A DNA stretch of 64,000 bases from Brachionus koreanus (Eukaryota; Rotifera; Eurotatoria; Ploima; Brachionidae). Below the pieces are notes generated by a model. It was not told the DNA's origin, ran no database searches, and saw only the letters and a program-made list of their open reading frames with translations. The stretch covers positions 1,226,672 through 1,290,671 of the forward strand of contig PJRA01000051.1 of the NCBI GenBank assembly GCA_016987375.1, written 5' to 3'. Each line of letters opens with the position of its first letter. Position 1 is the stretch's first letter. The translations under genes and the position numbers were made by a program. Of the stretch, positions 10,668 through 21,729 are shown one piece after another.

Positions 10668-13446
10668 TCAAAAAGATTGATATTGTAAAATATGATCTTG
10701 GTAGTTCAAATTCTCTGTTCTATTCCAATTAAAATTTGAAAATGTTGAACTTGAGCTAAAACTTCCTAATTGAGAATAACCCGGGTTTGTCATTCCGAAT
10801 GAATTAATTCTATTAATTCCATTTATTTGTGAAAATTGATTCTGTTTTGTTGTGCTTTGATAAAAGTTTCTAACAAACGATTCATTCGTGGTATTTTGAA
10901 GACAAGTAGACGGCGATGTCTTGTTAATTTGCTTTTCTTGTTTTCTGTATTTGGCTCTTCTATTTTGAAACCATACCTTGATTAAAATTAAATAAATTGG
11001 AGACAAGATGCCAAATAAAATTTACTTGAATGCGCGCTTCATTTAATTTTGTCGATTTTGCCAATTCTTCTCTACAATATATATCAGGATAATGACTTTT
11101 GGTAAATGCTGCTTCAAGCTCATTCAATTGCTCTTGAGTAAATGTGGTCCGATGTCTTCGTCTAGTAGGCGTAACACTATTACTTTCATTAGAACCTGTC
11201 GAGCTAGCACTGTGTTGACTGTGATGGCTTAGATAATGTGAATTGGTGTTTACGTGCGAATGAGAAACAGCTGCTGCAGCAGCCGCCGCGGCCGCAGCTG
11301 CCATCAATGCGTTGGAAATTGAGCTTTGATTATTTGAATTTGTATTCGAAGGTGAAGGTGACTGATGTGATGAATTTGCAGTCATTAGGAGTCCGCTTTT
11401 ATTCTGGTTTATTTGTTTAAAATTTTCATCTTGTCCTTAAATTAAATATATGCTTAAGAATTCTTTGTTAATTAGATGCTCGGTTTTCAAGTGTAACCGT
11501 TCCGTTATTGCTAGGATTTATCAAGTCAAGTTTGGCTAAAAACTGAGAACCTATTGAACAATTTTGGTTTGGGGAAATGAATTAGTTCTTTCTGATTTAA
11601 AATCGACAAAAAAAATTATTGGAAATTTTAATTTTATCATTAAAATAAAATTAAAAAGCCTCAAAGGCAATGAGAGAATTAAAGAACTGAAAAGAACTCA
11701 ACAAAAAAAAAAGAAGATGAACAAAATTTTTTTCCATTTATTTCTAGTTAGTTTGAGCTTTTTTTATAGATTAATTAATATATTTTTTTTTGAACCAACT
11801 TAAGCAACAACAAATATTAGAAATTAAAATTATACTTAATATAACTCAACTGAATCAGTAATAGCAAACTTTTGCGAGAAAAACCGAGGGAACACAAGAC
11901 ATAGAGAAAATAATTTTCTTTATTTTTGGATTCCAAATATTTCCTCTATTATCTCATTAGGGAAATTTCGATCATCAATATAAACAAATTTATTTTTTAA
12001 TTGTGTATCTTAATTTTTTCTCAAGTCCCAAAGAAATGATCTCGACTGTATGATTTTGAAATTTTTTTTTCAATTAAATCTTTGTTTAATAATAGCAATT
12101 TCTATATCAAGTGCATTAATTCTTTAATCTAATTTCTCAATTAACTTTTAATCAATTGCTATCAAAATTTATTAATTTGGTAAAACAATTTAAGTTGGTC
12201 CTGTGGCGAAGTAGTAATCAGTGACCCTATGTTCCACAAGCGGATTTGGAAAATTTGAAACATCTCCCCGACAGCTTGTAATGACCTTAGGTCTTTCTAT
12301 CAGCACTTTAATAGTGAATTAATCAAAAGAAGAAAAATCATCATATGTGATAAAAAAATGCTATTTAATTGAAAAATTAAGGTTTTTATGACTAATTAAT
12401 TGGCACTATATTGTTAAATTTCCAAAGACAATTTTGATATAATCTTTTTAAAAGACATATTTAATCATAGTTTCAAATTTCATTATTGTTTCATATGGAT
12501 AAAATAGTTGATAAGCTTAAAGAAACTCATCTAATCGAAAATTTACCACTTAGATGTGCTAACCAAAGTCCAACAGCATTCTCTACATAATGTTTCCAAA
12601 CCAACGAGAAAACAAACAATTCACCAAAATTAGTCAATCCTATTTTTATGAAAAAGACATTGAAGGTATTGTGAAATTCAAATACAAACAAAGCAAAAAT
12701 TTTTTCTTTTTTGATAAATTAGAGTTTAGAAAAATAGAATATTTTAAAAAAAAAACTGCATCTTTTTTATTTTAAAAATGAATTTTTTTATGCAAAAAAA
12801 AAGTCAAAAAATACAACATCAATAAGTTTTATAATGATTATTGATTTGATTTCCTTAGAAAAAAAAAATAAAATTTTATTTTAGATAAAAAAGTTGTAAC
12901 AAACTATATAGCGGTTTATTTTTTTAATTTTTTAAACAGTGTAAATTTTAATTTATCAAAATAGAACGAATTTTTGCTTTTGTTTGTATTTGAATTTCAC
13001 AATACCAAACTGAAAAATGCTATAAACTTTTGATTCTACACTTAAATCAATTTATTTTATGAAAAAATTTTCTTTTTTTTTTTATGCTCAAAAAACAACT
13101 ATTTTATTAAGATAAGTTCAATGAATAAATCTTATGAAAATCTTTCTGTGGAACGACATATGTAAAAAGGCTTACTACCGATTAATTAGTCAAAGAAAAT
13201 AAATTTATTTATTAAAACAATTGTAAGCAATAATTGATCTTTGAATTTTAAAAACAAATAATTTAAATAATTTTAAATAAAACAAATGATCAAAAATAAA
13301 TAAAAAAAAGTACTTTGGTGTTTTGTGGTCAATTGCGAACAAGAGTCAGTTGAATCATGAAACAAAGAGTCACAATCTGGTGATCCAGACTGATTAGTTA
13401 GATTTAAATTAATTGATCTGCTTGAATAATTTGTTAAACCAAACAT
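10668..13446 (-). CDS. Paired-like homeobox transcription factor, PROP1/UNC-42 type
   Basis: Sequence-specific nuclear regulator. The core is two exons: 11435-11026 and 10976-10668, split by a 49-nt intron. It has an 11-alanine run, His/Ser/Asn-rich sequence and a complete 60-residue homeodomain starting [13 protein letters not shown] and ending with [15 protein letters not shown]. The intron falls between homeodomain positions 46 and 47, the classic paired-class site, and position 50 is Gln. RRRHRTTF with LNEARIQ and RAKYRKQEK points to the PROP1 group (UNC-42 in C. elegans). The tail ends ILQYQSF. If translation started inside the core exon, the ATG at 11385 would be used. However, the frame is open to an AG acceptor at 11436, and a distant exon at 13446-13314 (start [11 protein letters not shown], donor GTACTT) has the matching phase. 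That gives 283 residues and an 1878-bp intron. The upstream exon is an inference. Confidence 0.8.
12665..13006. repeat. Imperfect inverted repeat inside the proposed homeobox intron
   Basis: Arms of about 57 bp at 12665-12721 and 12949-13006 are reverse complements with a few mismatches, separated by about 227 bp. No coding content. It may be a MITE-like remnant. Confidence 0.6.
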
Positions 13447-14634
13447 CACTAAATAAAAAAAGTTAAATAAAAAATGATCAAATTAAATTTACAAATGCAA
13501 ACATTTACTACTAATACTACTAATATTAATAATAAATAAGCCAATTGAATAAAATTGATTTTTTAGTCTCCAATTGCTTTTTTTTTATTCAAGTTAGCTT
13601 ACCTGATATCGGATTCCAACTGAGCTTTATTTCAAATATTTTACCGATTTGCTAATGGATATTTATGCAAGCGAAAAAAAAAGCGCTTTTGAGCAAACGT
13701 TTCGATCACATCGAATGATTAACAGAAAATAGCTCAAGTGTTAAGCACACGACAATTAAATCCTTGGTCTAGTATTTTTGATGTTGACCGTTTTTAGCTT
13801 ATGCAAGAAATTTGAGTGATTGCGTTTCGCTTTAAAGTAAATCTCAAACAGTACAAATTCTATCAATCAAATTTAATTTAATTAAAAGAACTCAATATAA
13901 TTTTAAAAATTGACATTTAAACAATATAGAAAAGCAGCAAGTGCTAATGTTCCGTTTTTTTATCGTCAAGTTTTTTTTTTTTTTATTTTATATTTGCCCC
14001 CCTAAGGATATTTTGTATCTAAAATTTACATGTCTAAGTAACTTGTTTGTTTTAAATTGTCAACAAAATGCATTAAAATAGATACTTAACAATGATTGAA
14101 TGAGCTGAAAAGCATTTAATCCTAGATTGCTTTACATTCGCATCAGTAAGCGTTAGAAAAATTTTGGATTCACAATCACTTAAAATAAGGCTAGAGAAAT
14201 TTTTCATTTTCTTTTTTTTACAAATTTCTTCTAAGATAAGTCAATCAATTTGCAAAGCGGAAAAAACTGTCTAAATTGGGAATAAGCGATTTTATTTCAA
14301 CACGAGATTAGGATTAGATTTAGACAAGCAGAATGTTTCCACAATTCTAGAACTAAAACATTTAGGAAGTGCTTAAGATAATAATCTTTTAAAAACAAAA
14401 TGTAAGAGCTCGACTGGATTTAATTTTTTTTTAGGTGTCTGAATTAAAATTAAAAAAAAATGCCGGAAATGCTGCTTTTGAATTGTCTAAACTAGATTCA
14501 TAATTATAAAATTTAAAAAAGAAAAAAAAATCTCAAACTCAAAACTATACATAAATGTATCGCATTAATCAATTTAAATAAAAAATTAAATTTTATTTTT
14601 TTAATAGTTTATTTTAATTTAACTTTAAAAAAGA
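13447..14634. other. Intergenic, AT-rich
   Basis: Probable promoter side of the homeobox gene. No gene or repeat recognised. Confidence 0.45.
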
Positions 14635-15265
14635 TTGTTTAGTTCTCTAAATAACTACAGCACTAGCCAACTTAATTGTCTTAATAGTTTCACAGTCCAA
14701 TACTATAATCTGATGTGTTTAGCAATTCACTTAATTAGAAGAATAAGAAGCTTTAAATGGTCAAACTCAATCAAGTTGAACTTAACGCTATACAAATCAT
14801 TGATAAGATCGTTATTCGATTACTGCTTCATCATAATCAGTATCGGGACATCAAGAATAAAAACATACCTCCAAAAAATCCAAAACAAGTTGTTAAAAAT
14901 AATTAAATATTTCCCAATCAAAACCTCAATAAAATCAATCCACAAAGTCCTAAAGCTAGAAACAATCGAAGATAGATCAAACAGCTTATTTGTTGAATTC
15001 TTGACAAACAAATCAAAACAAGATTTGATGGCAAAGGAGATTCACGCGTAATTGTTGACACGACAAGCAAACCAAACCAAAAGATTTGAAACACCATTAG
15101 ACAAATTCTCCAGGCTCACAAATTGTATATAAATTAAATTTTTAACTTTTTTCCTTCTTCTACATATTTATAATTTTGTACTGAATCTTTACGTAACAAT
15201 TGGGTTTAAACGAAAGCGTAAGCCATTCGGACAAACCTGGGGACCCGCCCTAAATTATATTTTTA
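14635..15265 (+). pseudogene. LINE family A, C-terminal end of reverse transcriptase plus 3' UTR
   Basis: An uninterrupted 138-residue frame (to 15051) resembles the thumb/C-terminal part of non-LTR reverse transcriptases: SLIRSLFDYCFII followed by YLQKIQNKLLKIIKYFP and ETIEDRSNSLFVEFL. The 3' UTR continues to about 15265 and into an A-rich AATAAATAAATAAA tail. The 3' half is shared with 1019-1275. The 5' end is truncated, so it is inactive. Its tail abuts the large inverted repeat that starts at 15298. Confidence 0.8.
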
Positions 15266-15297
15266 ATAAATAAATAAAAATAAAAATCTATTAATTA

Positions 15298-16893
15298 TTT
15301 AACATTTTTCTTTTTCTTTTTTTCAATGATGCTTAAATAAATATTTTTTTGTAATAAATTAAATTATTATTTAAGCTAGACAAAAAAATACCAATTTTTT
15401 TTTTAAATAAAATTTAGAAAATAAATTGTAAATGTTTTTAACAACCGAAATAAAGGTTAAAGTAAAGTGTATTTTAAGCTTTTATTTTATTTTTTAATTA
15501 ACTTTTTATTTCTGCCTTAATTTTTATGCAAATTCTTTATTAATTAAATTTAGCATGACACCATTATTATTTAATTAATCAAAGACTATGTCAGTTCTTT
15601 TTTTGTTAATAGATAAAGACCCTATAAGGAAAAAACTCTATTATGTAATTTATGGAATGAAATGGATTATCTCTTTGTTTTTTTCTTTTTTAATTTAATT
15701 TAAATTATTCTTATTTATTGTACTTAATTCATCAAAATTTTAATGTCAATTTTAATCTTGCTATAAATCTTTATTTTTTGTCTGTTAGGACCTGGTGGCC
15801 TGTGGTTATAACTCAAATAATAAAGAAAATGATTTTAAATGATAACTTAATTAATAATGGACACTTCTAGTCCAAAAAAAATAAGGAAAATAAAGAATAA
15901 TAAAATTTACCCAGAAAATAAATCCTAATAAATATCTTAAGAAGGACTTGTCAAGTTCTTAATCCAGGCCGTTATAGGATCCTGAAAGATTTCAAAAGAT
16001 TTAAGATTCGTGTGCTTTTCTTAAATTTTACAAATTTTATCTTAATTAAAAGATTTTTTAAGATCTGTAAAGAATCAATTAATTAAAACTCACAAGAATG
16101 TCAATCAAGAACTGGTTTGAATCTTATAAGATCTGATAAGTATAAGGAAAATTTATGTTAAGAAGTTTAAGAAAAGAATAAGAATCTTAAATCTTTTGAA
16201 ATCTTTCAGAATCCTATACCGTGCTGGATTAAGAACTTGACAAGTCCTTCTTAAGATATTTATTAGGATTTATTTTCTGGGTAAATTTTATTATTCTTTA
16301 TTTTCCTTATTTTTTTTGGACTAGAAGTGTCCATTATTAATTAAGTTATCATTTAAAATCATTTTCTTTATTATTTGAGTTATAACCACAGGCCACCAGG
16401 TCCTAACAGACAAAAAATAAAGATTTATAGCAAGATTAAAATTGACATTAAAATTTTGATGAATTAAGTACAATAAATAAGAATAATTTAAATTAAATTA
16501 AAAAAGAAAAAAACAAAGAGATAATCCATTTCATTCCATAAATTACATAATAGAGTTTTTTCCTTATAGGGTCTTTATCTATTAACAAAAAAAGAACTGA
16601 CATAGTCTTTGATTAATTAAATAATAATGGTGTCATGCTAAATTTAATTAATAAAGAATTTGCATAAAAATTAAGGCAGAAATAAAAAGTTAATTAAAAA
16701 ATAAAATAAAAGCTTAAAATACACTTTACTTTAACCTTTATTTCGGTTGTTAAAAACATTTACAATTTATTTTCTAAATTTTATTTAAAAAAAAAATTGG
16801 TATTTTTTTGTCTAGCTTAAATAATAATTTAATTTATTACAAAAAAATATTTATTTAAGCATCATTGAAAAAAAGAAAAAGAAAAATGTTAAA
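15298..16893. repeat. Perfect 670-bp inverted repeat (palindrome with 256-bp spacer)
   Basis: The left arm 15298-15967 and right arm 16224-16893 read as exact reverse complements of equal length. The spacer 15968-16223 has ends that remain partly complementary, so the original palindrome was longer. The right arm contains the 3' flank of desaturase copy A and stops 11 bp short of its stop codon. The left arm begins right after the LINE A tail. The last about 160 bp of the right arm also occurs beside desaturase copy B (22978-23138). Confidence 0.95.
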
Positions 16894-16904
16894 CCGTTTT
16901 TGAT

Positions 16905-18097
16905 TTATTCAATTTTTTTCTCGCTCACAATATCATTTGAAAGAGAATCTCTAATAACTTGGACATTTTTATTCTTGTTTATGATAGCATATTCACTGGT
17001 TACTTTGTAGTCGCGATGAATTCTTGAATAAGGACCCATTTCAGTGCATGTGATGAAATCGTACAAAACTTTAATCCATGAATTGTGACATGGTAAATTG
17101 TCATAAAACTCGGGTGCAATTTTTCTAACCTTTTGTAAAGAAATCATTTAATTTGAAAAATAAAATTTTTTTTCTGTATTCAAATTACTTCAGGTAGCCT
17201 CCAACAAGGAATATTTGGAAAGTCATGATGCTCATTATGATATCCAACATTGAAAGTTATCAAATTAAGTGGACCATAATAAGAATAAGTCTCAAAGCCT
17301 TTTATAAACACATAGTGTTCAGCAATAAAATGTCCCGATATTGGATGGAAACCTAAACCAAGCAAAGTGCCAATTACTAAATAGAACAATGATTTGTAGC
17401 CGAGAAAATAATATATGAGAAAGTCAAAAGTTAATTGTATGACCAAATTTTGAATTTCGAGAATATCTATTTTTTTTGGCATTACAAGTATTGGTCTTAA
17501 TGAATAGGTTATAGGCAATAAACCAATGTAAATTATTTTTCCTAAAGTTGACGAGAACATTTTAGCTTCGATTCTAGTTGGCAAATCTGGATCCCATCCA
17601 TCTACGGCCAAATATTTGTGATGATCTCTGTGATATTTTTTAAATGTAATAAATGCTGGTACGCCCATTGGCAAGTTGGCAAAATAGCCCAAAAGTCGAT
17701 TAGCCAAAGGTCGATGAGGACCAAATGCCAAGTTATGTGATAACTCATGTAAACCCACAGACAATGAATGATTCAAAGTGCCACTCACAACATAGGTTAA
17801 TATGAATAATTCAGTCCATGACATATTTCGCACCATGTATGCCATAAACACTTGTATTACAACTGTAGCGCAGAATTGAAGGGATATTCGCCAATCGTAG
17901 CCAAATAGCTTTTTCATCTGAGGATATTTGGCCAAAATTTCTCTTCTTCTTGAAGCATGAGGCTCATCTGTGTACTCCCATATAAAATCTTCTCTTGCTT
18001 TTGTCATCATTTTTTTTTTAATAGTGTTTTTATTGTTATCTCTAATTTTACTTTTAAATTTTAATTTTTTTAACCATGAGAAAAACTTTATATGCAT
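16905..18097 (-). CDS. DEGS1: Sphingolipid delta-4 desaturase, copy A (altered N-terminus)
   Basis: ER membrane di-iron enzyme that desaturates dihydroceramide to ceramide. Coding exons are 18097-17189 and 17129-16905, with a 59-nt intron after LPE that restores [14 protein letters not shown]. The three histidine boxes are present: HELSHN, HRDHH and HNEHH. The family motifs [11 protein letters not shown] and [19 protein letters not shown] are intact. From REDF onward the protein is identical to copy B, but the normal MGxR start is replaced by Lys/Asn-rich sequence ([13 protein letters not shown]...). The ATG at 18097 gives 377 residues; a downstream ATG pair at 18010/18007 (MMTKAREDF) gives 348 or 347 and is equally possible. 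Loss of Gly2, myristoylated in mammalian DEGS1, may affect targeting. It may be a young duplicate with a new or absent promoter. Confidence 0.85.
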
Positions 18098-18660
18098 TTT
18101 TAAATTTTTTCCTCAATTATTCATCGGCACAAATTGAGTAATAGTTGTTGTACAGCAACATTTATTTCTATTTCATTTCTTTTTTAATTAAATTAATTAT
18201 AAACATTAAAATAAACCAAAAATTTATTGCCATAAAAAAACAATTTTTAAATAAAAGCAATTTAATAAAAGAATTTAAGAAATTTTTCATTATAAATTCT
18301 TTATGCCTCATTTATCCTATATATAATCATAACATATAATCCTTTAACTTATGTCTTTTATGATCCCATATTCAGTTAATAATTGAAATGATCAACATAT
18401 AGTCACTATATTTTTAACTCAATAAAATATATTATTCAATAAAGAAATCGATTCTTGGACTTGATTTGTTATCATTTTATATAAACCAAAAGTATTCTCG
18501 TATCTTTAAATTTTGCTTGATAATTATTTATGAAAAAATTAATTGAAAAACAAACTTTTCAAAGTTTCTAATTCGAAAATGCAATACTAAATATTTATTT
18601 TAATATTTAGACTGAACTTTAAAAGAAATTAAAATTATAAATTGTTATCAATTTTTAACA
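18098..18660. other. Intergenic, AT-rich
   Basis: Upstream of desaturase copy A. No gene recognised. Confidence 0.45.
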
Positions 18661-18760
18661 AACAGAGTTGTTGAATCATGTAACAAACTACCAAAAGAAG
18701 CAACATCAGCAAGAAAAATAAATGGTTTCAAGGCAATAATTGATAAAGAAGTTGATTAAT
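18661..18760 (+). pseudogene. LINE 3'-terminal RT fragment
   Basis: Plus-strand reading NRVVESCNKLPKEATSARK followed by NGFKAIIDKEVD is the characteristic C-terminal end of a CR1/Jockey-like reverse transcriptase. Only this end remains, tail-to-tail with the next element. Confidence 0.7.
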
Positions 18761-18779
18761 TCAAGTTGATTCCATTGAC

Positions 18780-19890
18780 TTCCACTTTAAAGTCATTTTA
18801 AAATTAGCGGTTGACTTTGATTTCACCACACTTTTCTGGTAGCTTATTGCCATGCAGAATAACTCTGTTGAAGAAAAATAAATGTCTGACACTTATTGAA
18901 ACTGCAAAATCGTTTCTAATTTGAAATTCTCTCTGGAGTCTGATGCTATTTCCTCTTAACGTCCCAGATGAAACCTTGCTTTGTTATCTTTTCACTATAT
19001 ACTTGACCAAGCTTGAATCTTGGAGTGATCCGTTATATCAGGTCTCCTCTCACTCTTCTTTCACTAGCTTTTGTAACTCAGCTTTGTCAATCCTAATTTC
19101 ATCAAACCCATTTCTAAGAGACAAAGGTATTTTTGTTGCCCTTTCCTGCACCTATTCCAACGCATTCATATCCATCATCCTTTTCATACTTGGATTCCTA
19201 ATCTGCACTGCGTAATCTAGATGGGGTCTCATCATTTATAATAACAATCTTACCCAGAGTCTTTCTTCTCTACTTGTAAACGTTCGCTTTAGCATTCCAA
19301 GAATCCTACTCGCTTTCGCACAAGCAATTTTCATTCGGCAGGTCCCGTTAAAATCTGATGAAACCATCACTCCAAGATCCGTCTCACATTCTGTGGTCGC
19401 TATTTTGAGATGAAAATAAAAAAAATTATAATAAAAGTATTAGTTTTTTATATCAGTTTGAAAGAGAGTTAAGAACAGGAAAAGTTATATAAAATTAGAT
19501 CTAATATAAAGAAGCTTTATTTCTTTTCACTTTCGGCTTTATTTCCATACATTCTTAGATCAAAGTCTGAATTCGCTTTATTGCTTTTAGAAAAAATCAT
19601 TGAACAAGACTTTTTTTCATTTTCCATTAGCAAAACCACTTTTCTAATGCGCCTAAGTACTTGTTGGTTTTATTTTATAGCTTTCTTATGTTTTTATATT
19701 TATATTTATAGATGAATAAAGTGACAAGATCATCAGCAAAAAGTAGAAAATGCTCATTGTTAGTTTTACTTCTTTTAGAAATATCATTAATAAATACACT
19801 AAATAATAAAGGACCAACAGCTTATTCTTGAAAACATCTGTCAATATGTATGAATTTTTCTTTTTTTGTCGAAAAACTTCAATAAACAAC
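18780..19890 (-). pseudogene. Degenerate CR1/Jockey-like LINE
   Basis: Reading the minus strand from 19890 downward, in shifting frames: PLLFSVFINDISK, then FADDLVTLF (RT catalytic motif), then ETDLGVMVSSDFN, ASRILGMLKRTFTSRE, RPHLDYAVQIRNP and finally FFFNRVILHGNKLPEK. These occur in the correct order for one RT and its C-terminal region. Stops and frame changes are frequent. Confidence 0.8.
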
Positions 19891-19959
19891 TGCTTAACAA
19901 CTCAACATCAAACATCAAAATTTCGTATTCAAAAAAGCTGACAATATTATCCAATGTTT

Positions 19960-21170
19960 AACAGGATCTAGAGTAATGTATGGACTTAAAAATACACTAA
20001 CTATTGCGTCAAAGAGACCGTGGTGTTATTTCTGCCAAGAAGACACTTAAAACATAGCAACTAAGCTATCATTTTGTGATAAATGCCATCATAAAAGACA
20101 CTTAACTCAAAATTGCTGGTTAGCGGAGAAATTAGAGTCATTGAAACGGGAAAAGAAAGAATATCGTGACTTAAAAAATAAAAGATAACTATTACAGAGT
20201 AATTTTTTTTTTATTTTTTTTAATAAAAATTTTAAAAGACCAAAAATTTTTTTTTCATATTTTTTACAATTTTTTAAGATGAGACAAAACTGTTCTTTCT
20301 CATACGTGGCCACATTACTCACAAATATTCATGGCCATTATTTTGTGACCATTAAAGAGTAAAAAATCAACTGGAAACAATTGACATAATTACTGAAGCC
20401 TCAAACCGAGAATTCGACAAGGTTTTACACAGAGCATTAACAAAAAATCCAGGATTACGGATTTAGTGTTAAGATTATAAACTGGAAAATATGGTTATAT
20501 TAACCGACCACGTGGGTCAAGATTGACTGAGAAAAACCTAGAAGACAACTTTATTGGTTAAAAATATGGATTTAATCAAGACTAAATTGAAAAAAAAAAA
20601 TTTTTTTATTTTTGACAGGATTATTAAATTGTCCGATTATTGGCATTTGAAATTTAACGATACACATACAAATTATCTTCTTCAAAAATAAAACTTTAAT
20701 GGAATCCAATTATCAATGAACAACTCACCAATTATCCATACAAGCATTGAAAAAAGAATCTATCTAACGGATGACATTATGAGTCTGGAGCAGCATTCGG
20801 AAGCCCCTGTTCCAAAAAAGACTCAAACATTCTGAAACAAGTACAAAGAAAAGCAAGAAATTTGTATTTAGCTTTAAAAATCTAGAATATGAAGAAAGAC
20901 TTGTCCGGTTGTGACTAACGACACTTAAAAAGGCGTGAATGTGGAGACTTGATTGAGATTTTCAAGATAATCAACAATCTAAGTAATGTTCAATAGCAGA
21001 ATCCGTATATCAAGAGCCATGCACTGTCATTCAATGGTCTAGCTGGAGGAATCTGGGGACATTAAAGAAGATTGACAAAACAATTGACAAAAATTAAAAA
21101 AAGAGATAGTTTCTTGAAAAACCAAGCCGTAAAGAGCATTACAAATCATATACTATTATTAAAATAATTG
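19960..21170 (+). pseudogene. Degenerate LINE with gag-like zinc knuckle and RT remnants
   Basis: At about 20060-20110 a CCHC knuckle is readable (CDKCHHKRHLTQNC, spacing C-x2-C-x4-H-x4-C), as in retrotransposon ORF1/gag. Further on, EFDKVLHRALTKK (about 20410), LSDYWHLKFN (about 20620) and YEERLVRL with TLKRRECGDLIEIFKIINN (about 20890-20970) are RT palm and C-terminal signatures. Many stops. It is close to, but oppositely oriented from, the element at 18780-19890. Confidence 0.75.
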
Positions 21171-21729
21171 TTAGCTCAGGACCCTGAGACTTGTTTTTCT
21201 TTAATCCCATGAAAAAAATTAAGTTTAAATAAATTACAATAAGATTTTTTTTTTAATTTTTCTTAACTGAATAGTTTTTTATTCAATGTTGTTATGAAGC
21301 CATCAATTTTTGGTCTAAATTTGTCAATTTGGGTAATGATCCAGTTATGTTCAGTGAAATTTCTAGGTCATCATTTATTCGAGTGTGATGCTTGTTGTGG
21401 TTTCAAAAACAAAATTTTCAAAAAGTAGACTGCTTCTAGCTGAAATTTCTTTTGAGTCTTTTGAGGGATTTTTTTTTATTTGTATAGATTTAATTTTCAT
21501 ATAATGTTAAATTTAGACATGAGACCGATTGAAATAACTCTCAGGTGATTAAGAGATGAAGATTTGCTTAAATGTTTGTTGCCCGAGATGAGTATACAAC
21601 TATTGAAAATAGATAAATAAATATTTTTAACTTATTCTTTCGAAAAAATAATGCTTTTTTTTCTAATTTCAGCTCGAAAATCTAAGGATTCTGTCTACTG
21701 GATTTCATTAACAGAAAATTACTAAAGAA
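21171..21729. other. Intergenic
   Basis: Nothing recognised. Confidence 0.45.

Noticed and set aside
11238..11420. Plus-strand ORF opposite the homeobox exon
   Set aside because: Antisense to the polyalanine and homeodomain region; it exists only because that exon is GC-richer.
11564..11803. 79-residue ORF, Lys/Ile-rich
   Set aside because: Low-complexity AT-driven frame with no family resemblance, inside the proposed homeobox intron.
12195..12300. Second tRNA-like SINE head (TGGCGAAGTAG...)
   Set aside because: Too diverged to fold, and no second copy seen in the window.
12590..12775. 61-residue ORF
   Set aside because: Overlaps the inverted repeat and is compositionally random.
18943..19215. 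90-residue plus-strand ORF with hydrophobic text
   Set aside because: Antisense of the C-terminal part of the minus-strand LINE reverse transcriptase.
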